8,789 nucleotides of DNA from Ignavibacteria bacterium (GTDB taxonomy: Bacteria; Bacteroidota; Ignavibacteria; Ignavibacteriales; Ignavibacteriaceae), in NCBI GenBank assembly GCA_029863735.1, contig JAOTUT010000048.1, positions 1-8,789 of the forward strand. The letters run 5' to 3'. Position numbers and translations under genes: made by a program. Under the pieces are notes generated by a model. It searched no databases, was not told the DNA's origin, and worked only from the letters and a program-made list of their open reading frames with translations. This document shows, piece after piece, positions 1 to 4,422 of this stretch (the stretch's first letter is position 1; every line of letters begins with the position of its first letter).

Positions 1-1150
1 CCGCACCCGTTGCGCCGCCTCTGCCATCAAGAATAATATAATCAACACCAATTTCCAAAGCAGCATCTATATCTTCTTCAATATGATTTGCAGAGAGTTT
101 AAACCCAATTGGAATTCCTCCCGTAATTTCTCGAACTTCATTAGCAAGGTTTTTAAAATCGCTCGTTGATATTAAATCAGTAAATCTTGGAGGAGATATG
201 GCTGATGTGCCCTCGGGCAAACCACGAACCTTACTTATTTTTCCTTTGTTTTTAATCCCTGGCAGATGTCCGCCAGTTCCGGTTTTAGCTCCCTGCCCAC
301 CTTTAAAATGAAATGCCTGAACTTTTTTAAGCAGTTCCATTTTGAAACCAAACTTTGCAGATGCGAGCTCATAAAAATAACGGCTGTTTTCTGTTTGCTC
401 TTCCGGAAGCATTCCGCCCTCTCCCGAACAGATTCCGGTGCCTGCAAGTTCTGCACCTTTTGCGAGTGATATTTTTGCTTCTTCCGAAAGCGCACCGAAA
501 CTCATATCAGAAACAAGCAAAGGAATTTTTAGCTCAAGCGGTTTTTTAGCTGACTTGCCAATTACCACATTCGTTTCAACTTCAACGTCTTCTAAGTGAG
601 GAAGTCTGGAAAGCTGTGCAGGAAGTATTTGTATATCATCCCATTTTGGTAAAACATTTCTGCCAACTCCCATTGCGGCGACCGGACCGTGATGCCCAAC
701 TTTTGACAAGCCGTCCTTTGCAAGCTGGTGAATTTCATTCATCCTGTCTTCTTCGGGAGCGGGATATGTAGAGGTGTAGAGTCCCAAATATTCATCGCGA
801 TTTATTGTGGGAGGAAATTCTTTTTCAAACTCTTTTATCTCATCTTCATCAACATAAATCTTTCCATCTTCAACAACTGCTGTGAACTTGTGAAGCTTTT
901 CTTCATTGTTATATTCGCTAATGCCGGTATCAATTCTGTAATCCCAGTTGTGAACTCCACAAATAAGGTTGTTCCCATCAATAAAACCATCTGCCAAAAG
1001 TGCTCCACGGTGAAGGCACCTACCGTAAAGCACTGAAACATTACCATCATATTTTATGATTACAAGATCTGTATTATTTGCTAATGCATAGGTAGGATTA
1101 TTTTCTTCAAGTTTATTATAATCAGCAATTAAAATTTTGTTTTTCAACAT
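1..1150 (-). CDS. Rieske [2Fe-2S] domain fused to FMN-binding glutamate synthase domain (partial, C-terminus outside window)
   Basis: The reading frame starts at ATG 1150 and stays open to base 2 (383 codons); the C-terminus is missing. Residues about 5-102 form a Rieske ferredoxin-like domain with C45-L-H47-R-G and C64-G-V-H67, the C-x-H-x16-C-x2-H pattern that binds a 2Fe-2S cluster; the CxHRG and HNWDYRIDTG context resembles ring-hydroxylating oxygenases. From about residue 160 the protein matches the FMN-binding Glu_synthase barrel: SDMSFGALSEEA (214-225), SGEGGMLPEE (242-251), GGQGAKTGTGGHLPG (284-298), ISPPRFTD (318-325), GFKLSANH (349-356) and DGRGGATGA (375-383). The N-terminal class II glutaminase domain of GltB is absent. 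Inference: a flavin/Fe-S oxidoreductase related to GltB, perhaps with an ammonia-dependent or different substrate; the reaction is unknown. The 3Fe-4S cysteines expected further on cannot be seen. AGGAG lies only 2 nt before the ATG; the next codon, TTG, would be spaced 5 nt, so the start could be one codon later. Confidence 0.9.
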   Translation of the reverse strand, partial: MLKNKILIADYNKLEENNPTYALANNTDLVIIKYDGNVSVLYGRCLHRGALLADGFIDGNNLICGVHNWDYRIDTGISEYNNEEKLHKFTAVVEDGKIYVDEDEIKEFEKEFPPTINRDEYLGLYTSTYPAPEEDRMNEIHQLAKDGLSKVGHHGPVAAMGVGRNVLPKWDDIQILPAQLSRLPHLEDVEVETNVVIGKSAKKPLELKIPLLVSDMSFGALSEEAKISLAKGAELAGTGICSGEGGMLPEEQTENSRYFYELASAKFGFKMELLKKVQAFHFKGGQGAKTGTGGHLPGIKNKGKISKVRGLPEGTSAISPPRFTDLISTSDFKNLANEVREITGGIPIGFKLSANHIEEDIDAALEIGVDYIILDGRGGATGA

Positions 1151-1300
1151 ATCTCCTTTAAATAATTAACGTGTTTACATAAATAGTTATGTGCAATTAT
1201 GCCATCAAATAATAATAAGATTGGTAACATTGTCTATGCAAACTAACTCATTCTTGGTGCACCAAGTTTTTTAATAGTTTAATAATTAGGTGTTGTTTTA
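1151..1300. other. Intergenic region upstream of the Rieske/glutamate synthase gene
   Basis: No convincing gene. It is AT-rich and should hold the promoter of the minus-strand gene that starts at 1150. A loose minus-strand match to Bacteroidota promoter elements (TATTATTTG at 1214-1206, TTTG at 1242-1239) has a 24-nt spacer, longer than the usual 19-21, so I do not call it. A perfect palindrome with a T-run lies at 1253-1272 and is listed separately. Confidence 0.5.
1253..1272 (+). terminator. Perfect 14-bp palindrome followed by T6 (terminator-like or operator)
   Basis: CTTGGTGCACCAAG is perfectly self-complementary and is followed on the plus strand by TTTTTT. As RNA it folds as a 5-bp stem with a TGCA tetraloop. 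The T-run fits termination of plus-strand transcription, yet no plus-strand gene ends here. For the minus-strand genes around it the hairpin has no U-tract. It could instead be a dyad operator 103-116 bp before the Rieske/glutamate synthase start. Structure is seen; role is not settled. Confidence 0.35.
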
Positions 1301-1465
1301 CTAGTTATTTTCGTATCGTCGGACTTCCATTAAAGTTTTTTCCAATGATTGAGTCGATCTAATTGTTGAAGTAACATCATTATTTATAGATAGCTCTTTT
1401 GCTGCAGCTTTAAGACGAAAATTTTCTTCCTTTAATTTTGATTGCTCTTTGCTCAAGGATTCCAT
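1301..1465 (-). CDS. Possible small helical protein, 54 aa (doubtful)
   Basis: An open frame from ATG 1465 to TAG 1301 encodes 54 residues. The first half (ESLSKEQSKLKEENFRLKA) is charged and heptad-like, suggesting a short coiled coil, and the whole chain looks helical. The frame can be extended upstream to a TTG at 1549 (82 aa), adding a hydrophobic stretch (IIFNYQLFILLKA). Neither start has a good ribosome binding site. I do not recognise a family. It may be a small orphan protein, the remnant of a larger decayed gene, or a chance frame in a 540-bp stretch that otherwise carries nothing obvious. Confidence 0.25.
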   Translation of the reverse strand: MESLSKEQSKLKEENFRLKAAAKELSINNDVTSTIRSTQSLEKTLMEVRRYENN

Positions 1466-1549
1466 ATTTACTCTATAAAATTTAGGTGCCTTTAATAAGA
1501 TAAATAGTTGATAGTTAAAGATAATTGTAATTGGATTGATGGGATTCAA

Positions 1550-1670
1550 TCTGCAAAAAAATTATATAAAATACTAACAGTATGATAAGGATTTTGGGGT
1601 TATCAGTCCGTGGGATATAAATAAATGCCAGCGTTATCATAGTACATTCATTACCGATCGGCTTTGCTGG
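1550..1670. other. Intergenic stretch downstream of the GIY-YIG gene
   Basis: No gene seen. Short inverted repeats are present (TATGATAA at 1581-1588 against TTATCATA at 1634-1641, and TGATAA/TTATCA within 1583-1605) but are weak in AT-rich DNA. Bases 1655-1670 (cgatcggctttgctgg) loosely resemble the sequence that precedes the second copy of the direct repeat near 2004-2016. Confidence 0.4.
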
Positions 1671-1700
1671 TGCAAGCTTCCTTTTTGGCTTCGCTCAAAA
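1671..1700. repeat. Direct repeat copy A (30 bp, with 2037-2066)
   Basis: Bases 1671-1700 match 2037-2066 at 27 of 30 positions; the last 13 bases, gcttcgctcaaaa in copy B, differ only in the base just before them. Copy A overlaps the last codons and stop of the GIY-YIG gene (stop at 1697-1695). Confidence 0.7.
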
Positions 1701-1937
1701 ATGCTTTTTCACAAATGCCCTTCCTGAATGGCTCTTCAAATACTTCTCGAAAGCCAATGCTATTTCCTTATCAGTAAAGGATATAACATTTTTTATTATC
1801 CAAGGTTTATATTTTGATGTATGCGGAACTTCCCCATTATTATGTTTATTTAACCTTTTCTTAATGTCGCTAGTAAATCCTGTGTAGTATTTCTCAGGGA
1901 ATTTTTCACTCCGCAATATGTACACATAGTAAAACAT
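1695..1937 (-). CDS. Small GIY-YIG nuclease superfamily protein (80 aa, YhbQ/UvrC-N-like)
   Basis: This is a complete stand-alone GIY-YIG domain. YYVYIL (3-8) gives the GIY strand and YYTG (17-20) the YIG strand. FTSDIKKRLNKHN follows, with R28 at the family's catalytic Arg position, and E64 in ALAFEKYLKS is the expected metal-binding Glu. The tail SGRAFVKKHF is typical of this subfamily. The family cuts one DNA strand in UvrC and homing endonucleases, but the function of these small stand-alone versions is poorly known. The ATG at 1937 has no clear Shine-Dalgarno sequence. The gene lies 139 nt downstream of the tmRNA 3' end on the same strand and is bracketed by a 30-bp direct repeat whose inner copy overlaps its stop codon. 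The context suggests a small mobile or hitch-hiking cassette at the tmRNA gene, which is inference. Confidence 0.9.
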   Translation of the reverse strand: MFYYVYILRSEKFPEKYYTGFTSDIKKRLNKHNNGEVPHTSKYKPWIIKNVISFTDKEIALAFEKYLKSHSGRAFVKKHF

Positions 1938-2076
1938 ATCTTAAGAAAAATTAGTTGATTTAAGTTCACCGGGGCGTAGTTTTGAGTAAAAAACAAGTGT
2001 GCTCGCACGGCTTCGTCTCTAAAGAGACTTCGACGATGCAGGCTTCTTTTTTCGCTTCGCTCAAAACGAAGACTTG
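1938..2076. other. Spacer between tmRNA and the GIY-YIG gene, rich in hairpins
   Basis: Read on the minus strand from the tmRNA end: hairpin CTTCG-TTTTGAG-CGAAG (2071-2055); GTCTC-TTTA-GAGAC (2027-2014); GTGC/GCAC with a tiny loop (2008-1999), then TTGTTTTTT (1996-1988). The last hairpin plus T-run is a possible weak terminator for tmRNA. The outer arms gca...tgc (2005-2039) make the GTCTC hairpin part of an imperfect palindrome. An open frame crosses this spacer but is the read-through of the tmRNA 3' end and is not called. Confidence 0.45.
2037..2066. repeat. Direct repeat copy B (30 bp, with 1671-1700)
   Basis: It matches copy A with 3 mismatches and lies 11 bp beyond the tmRNA 3' end. 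Sequence before it (cggcttcg..., from about 2008) also resembles the sequence before copy A (cggctttg, from 1659), but copy B carries an extra approximately 20-bp hairpin segment. The 3' part of the copy forms most of a hairpin just behind tmRNA. Confidence 0.7.
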
Positions 2077-2432
2077 TGGAGGTGGCGGGGGTCGAACCCG
2101 CGTCCGAAATTAAGATCCTAAGAACATCTACATACATAGTCTGTTTCATTTGGACTTTAAGCTGCCAAACAGACAAAGATCACTTAAAGTCTGCCCGCTG
2201 TTAAATTCGCTTCATCTTCGCAGGCGAAAGAATCGGCTATTTTACCTGAACGGCGTTCTTCCCAACCCCGGTAAAAGGGAGAAAGGAGAACGGCTGCGCT
2301 TTATTTACGCAGCTAAGGCGTAGTTATATTCGCCAGTTATATTTTTGTTCCCAATTTTTTAACGTGTCTTCGGGGAACACGGTACGCAATTCTAAGCTTC
2401 TTTAATCCCGTCGAAACCAAAATTTCACCCCC
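2077..2432 (-). ncRNA. ssrA: tmRNA (transfer-messenger RNA)
   Basis: tmRNA rescues stalled ribosomes by acting as alanyl-tRNA and then as a short message that adds a degradation tag. The 5' end GGGGGTG (2432-2426) pairs with CACCTCC (2084-2078) as a 7-bp acceptor stem containing one G-U pair. The conserved TTTCGACGGG follows soon after the 5' end. The 3' domain GGACGCGGGTTCGACCCCCGC gives the T arm with a 7-nt loop. Pseudoknot 1 is visible: CGTG/CACG (2381-2378 with 2366-2363) and TTCCC/GGGAA (2377-2373 with 2352-2348). A further long stem joins GACTTTAAG and CTTAAAGTC (2191-2183 with 2161-2153). The length of 356 nt is normal for one-piece tmRNA. The terminal CCA is not encoded: the sequence after discriminator A2077 is CAA, so CCA must be added afterwards. 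It lies 31 nt behind the pduO stop. Confidence 0.97.
2305..2334 (-). other. tmRNA tag reading frame: GEYNYALAA-stop
   Basis: The frame starts at the resume codon GGC (2334-2332), 12 nt after the downstream arm of pseudoknot 1, and reads Gly-Glu-Tyr-Asn-Tyr-Ala-Leu-Ala-Ala-TAA. With the alanine charged on tmRNA, the full tag would be A-GEYNYALAA. The C-terminal ALAA is the protease recognition end. The tag resembles Bacteroidota tags such as GETNYALAA. A second out-of-frame TAA follows one base later. Confidence 0.9.
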
Positions 2433-2442
2433 AAGGTGAAAT
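2422..2442. repeat. 8-bp inverted repeat across the tmRNA 5' end
   Basis: ATTTCACC (2422-2429) and GGTGAAAT (2435-2442) are perfect complements around a 5-nt centre. In a transcript starting upstream of 2432, the leader could pair with the 5' strand of the acceptor stem. If transcription starts at the mature 5' end, the arm is DNA only and could be a protein site. Confidence 0.5.
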
Positions 2443-2452
2443 GTCAAATCAC

Positions 2453-2475
2453 AAAAACCAAAATCAGGATTTTGG
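2453..2475 (-). terminator. Intrinsic terminator overlapping the pduO stop codon
   Basis: On the minus strand CCAAAATC-CT-GATTTTGG (2475-2458) is a perfect inverted repeat, folding as a 7-bp stem with a CCTG loop, followed at once by TTTTT (2457-2453). The pduO stop TGA (2466-2464) lies within the hairpin. It would end the ygfZ-pduO transcript 21 nt before the tmRNA 5' end and so keep the two units separate. Confidence 0.65.
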
Positions 2476-3018
2476 ATTCCAGATAGTGTCAGGATGGTTT
2501 GAGACTTTATTCTCAAAACGTGAAAGAACAAAGAACAGATCTGATAATCTGTTGAGAAAGATAATAATATTATCACCGATTGTCACTGAATTTTTTAATG
2601 CCACAACTTCCCTTTCTGCTCTTCTGCAGACAGTTCTACAAATATGAAGTAACGAAGCACCCTTAGAACCTCCGGGAAGAATAAAATTTTTAAGCTCTTC
2701 GAGTTTTGCATCGTAGTGATCAATCATTTTTTCAATTTCTTTATCAAATGATTCTGGTATCCTCTGAATATTTAGCTTAGTATTCTTTTCAGTTTCAGGT
2801 GTCGCTAAATCAGAACCAATTGTAAAAAGATAATTCTGAATTTTGAGTAGATTATCTTTTACGCTTTGGTCCTTAATTTCTGTGATAGTATACCCTATGA
2901 ATGAATTTAGTTCATCAATCGTTCCATAAGCAGATATACGAATCGAATCTTTGCTGATGCGCTCGCCACCAAATAATCCGGTTTCACCCTTGTCGCCGGT
3001 TTTAGTATAAATTTTCAT
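2464..3018 (-). CDS. pduO: PduO-type ATP:cob(I)alamin adenosyltransferase
   Basis: The enzyme transfers the adenosyl group of ATP to cob(I)alamin, making adenosylcobalamin for enzymes such as methylmalonyl-CoA mutase; it acts in the cytosol as a trimer in characterised members. The 184-aa length is normal. Visible family motifs are the N-terminal ATP-binding YTKTGDKGETGLFGGER (4-20), ISAYGTIDELNSFIG (28-42), FILPGGSKGASLLH (112-125), the Arg-rich CRRAER (131-136) and LNRLSDLFFVLSR (155-167). This is the PduO/MMAB fold, distinct from CobA/BtuR and EutT. Its ATG overlaps the ygfZ stop as ATGA, with no Shine-Dalgarno sequence of its own, so translation is probably coupled to ygfZ. A terminator sits on its stop codon. 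No cobalamin riboswitch was seen upstream of the operon. Confidence 0.95.
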   Translation of the reverse strand: MKIYTKTGDKGETGLFGGERISKDSIRISAYGTIDELNSFIGYTITEIKDQSVKDNLLKIQNYLFTIGSDLATPETEKNTKLNIQRIPESFDKEIEKMIDHYDAKLEELKNFILPGGSKGASLLHICRTVCRRAEREVVALKNSVTIGDNIIIFLNRLSDLFFVLSRFENKVSNHPDTIWNPKS

Positions 3019-4118
3019 TTTACGAAAGGAAGGGGATGAACTTCTGCTTTAATTATTTTATTGTCGGAAAGTTTCAAAGTAAGATGTGTGCCGGGTGTTG
3101 AATGAGTGGAACGAATATATGCTAATCCAATTGATGACTTGAGTTTAGGAGAGACAGTAAACGAAGTGACTTTCCCAACCTCAATACCACTATCCTCAAG
3201 AATAAATTGTCCATTGTTTAATTCCAATTGATCACTGAATTTTACTCCAACAAGTTCTCTCTGAACTTTATCGTAGGTGTCCAATCTTGCAATGACTTCC
3301 TGACCGATATAACAACCTTTATTAAAATCGATTAAATCATTGAGTCCTGCTTCAAGTGGATTGTAATCATCATTAATTTCATTGGGGGCAATTGGAATTC
3401 CTTGTTCAATTCTATAAACGTTATATGCTTCTTCTCCAATCATATTAAAATTAAAAACACCCTTGTATTCTTTCATATAAACAATCAAGCGTTTGGAGTT
3501 TTCAAAATCGGCAAGAAACCAAAATTTATTTTTATATCTATCACAGGGAAGTTTTATAAGGAAGAAGAGAATATTTTCAGTGTGCATTATTTTAAATGTA
3601 TTGGTTTCCATATCATTTGCAACATTACCACAAACCAAAGTAGCAAATGACTCTGATTGAGGACCGCAAAGTTCGAGTAAGTTATATTTTGTATTTGCAT
3701 CATTAACATCAACATCGTCGCTAATTACATACTTTCGTATCCAACTCATCACTTTCAATTTACTTGGCCTGTCGCAAACAAGAAGCTGATAGTTATCAAA
3801 ATTCATAATGGTAGATAAACCTATAAATCTACCTTTTTCAGAAGTGAAGATTGTCTTCTTTATACCTTCCTTTGGTAAATCTTTAACACTATTAGTTCCG
3901 ATTCTGTGCACCAAATCTAAAGCATCATTTCCCTTAAGCTCAATTATTCCCTGATGTGAAATATTTCTTAATGCCACACCGCTGTATATTGAGTTTATTT
4001 CATCCTCTAAACCTGAGTATTTGTTTATTACTTTATAGCCATCAATAGGAAAAGAAGAAAATCCTAAGGATTCCAAATAATCTATTAGCTGTAAATTTTT
4101 TTCTTCGGTAACAAACAT
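3015..4118 (-). CDS. ygfZ: YgfZ/GcvT-family folate-binding protein
   Basis: YgfZ (mitochondrial IBA57) is a tetrahydrofolate-binding relative of the glycine-cleavage T-protein and helps to build or repair certain [4Fe-4S] enzymes such as MiaB. The protein has 367 residues, slightly longer than E. coli YgfZ. The diagnostic K-G-C-Y-I-G-Q-E motif is at 267-274, followed by VIARLDTYDKVQRELVGV. The T-protein-like part includes VALRNISHQGIIELKGNDA (48-66) and YRIEQGIPIAPNEI (235-248), then NPLEAGL (253-259). The motif cysteine C269 is present. T-protein itself lacks KGCYxGQE, so this is not gcvT. The ATG at 4118 has no Shine-Dalgarno sequence but has a TATATTTG -7-like box 60 nt upstream. It is the first gene of a two-gene unit with pduO (4-nt overlap). 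A shared role in Fe-S and cobalamin enzyme maintenance is inference. Confidence 0.93.
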   Translation of the reverse strand: MFVTEEKNLQLIDYLESLGFSSFPIDGYKVINKYSGLEDEINSIYSGVALRNISHQGIIELKGNDALDLVHRIGTNSVKDLPKEGIKKTIFTSEKGRFIGLSTIMNFDNYQLLVCDRPSKLKVMSWIRKYVISDDVDVNDANTKYNLLELCGPQSESFATLVCGNVANDMETNTFKIMHTENILFFLIKLPCDRYKNKFWFLADFENSKRLIVYMKEYKGVFNFNMIGEEAYNVYRIEQGIPIAPNEINDDYNPLEAGLNDLIDFNKGCYIGQEVIARLDTYDKVQRELVGVKFSDQLELNNGQFILEDSGIEVGKVTSFTVSPKLKSSIGLAYIRSTHSTPGTHLTLKLSDNKIIKAEVHPLPFVK

Positions 4119-4177
4119 GAGTTATTTATAGTAGAAATGTTTCAATAAAATTTAAATGTCTTTCAAAATTTGTGCTA

Positions 4178-4185
4178 CAAATATA
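4178..4185 (-). promoter_or_regulatory. Candidate Bacteroidota-type -7 promoter element for ygfZ-pduO
   Basis: The minus strand reads TATATTTG, an exact match to the TAnnTTTG -7 consensus known from Bacteroidota, 60 nt before the ygfZ ATG. The nearest upstream TTTG is separated by 25 nt, more than the usual 19-21, so the -33 box is poor. Transcription would begin near 4172. Confidence 0.4.
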
Positions 4186-4257
4186 CAATACTAAAACTCA
4201 ATAAAAAGTTCAAATACAGTTAAATTTTTTATTATTTTCTATGCTAAGTGGTAATAG

Positions 4258-4288
4258 TAATGAATAGGTCATTTTTACCTATGCATTA
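4258..4288. repeat. Imperfect dyad, 12-bp arms with 7-nt loop
   Basis: TAATGAATAGGT (4258-4269) and ACCTATGCATTA (4277-4288) pair at 11 of 12 positions around CATTTTT. There is no U-tract downstream on the minus strand, so it is not a standard terminator for the peptidase gene. It lies about 140 bp upstream of ygfZ and about 75 bp upstream of the -7 box. It may be an operator, an mRNA-stabilising 3' hairpin of the peptidase transcript, or chance. Confidence 0.5.
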
Positions 4289-4305
4289 AAAAACAACAGA
4301 AATTT

Positions 4306-4422
4306 AAATTTGCCAAAGACTTGTTATCACCACTTTTTATAATGGACAATCTTATAGAAATTGTTTCCGACTTAATCGACAACGGAAATCAGATTTGCTA
4401 TATTAATTAAAATGGCAAATTT
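4306..4422. repeat. Widely spaced 10-bp inverted repeat (AAATTTGCCA / TGGCAAATTT)
   Basis: The arms at 4306-4315 and 4413-4422 are perfectly complementary and 97 bp apart. In the peptidase 3' untranslated RNA they could close a long stem-loop that starts right after the stop codon. The arms are mostly A/T, so chance is plausible. Confidence 0.35.

Larger units (their letters stand above)
4119..4422. other. Intergenic region between the M20 peptidase and ygfZ (304 bp)
   Basis: No gene is apparent. It is very AT-rich and holds the presumed ygfZ promoter (4178-4185), a long dyad (4258-4288) and a 10-bp inverted repeat with widely spaced arms (4306-4315 and 4413-4422). The outer arm starts directly behind the peptidase stop codon and could alternatively pair with atttgc (4393-4398). 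I see no tRNA, and no riboswitch that I recognise. Confidence 0.5.

Noticed and set aside
235..1050. Several open frames on both strands within the first kilobase
   Set aside because: They are shadows of the Rieske/glutamate synthase gene, whose frame carries all the conserved motifs.
1206..1242. Bacteroidota-type promoter for the Rieske fusion
   Set aside because: The spacer between TTTG and TATTATTTG is 24 nt and the -7 box has an extra base, so the match is too loose to call.
1850..2176. 108-aa minus-strand open frame through the tmRNA 3' end into the GIY-YIG region
   Set aside because: Its N-terminal half is the tmRNA 3' domain read as protein (DAGSTPATST is the T arm), and the rest is repeat and hairpin spacer plus another frame of the GIY-YIG gene.
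2433..2475. TTGACA at about 2448 (minus strand) as a -35 box for tmRNA
   Set aside because: It lies only about 10-15 nt before the mature 5' end, too close to act as a -35 element for it.
2337..2576. 79-aa minus-strand open frame overlapping pduO and the tmRNA 5' half
   Set aside because: It is an alternative frame of the pduO end that continues through the tmRNA 5' domain; both known features explain the bases.
3402..3650. Plus-strand open frames inside ygfZ, the peptidase, the propeller gene and pduO (for example 3402-3650, 5149-5490, 6433-6663)
   Set aside because: They lie opposite well-supported genes, have no recognisable motifs and no ribosome binding sites.
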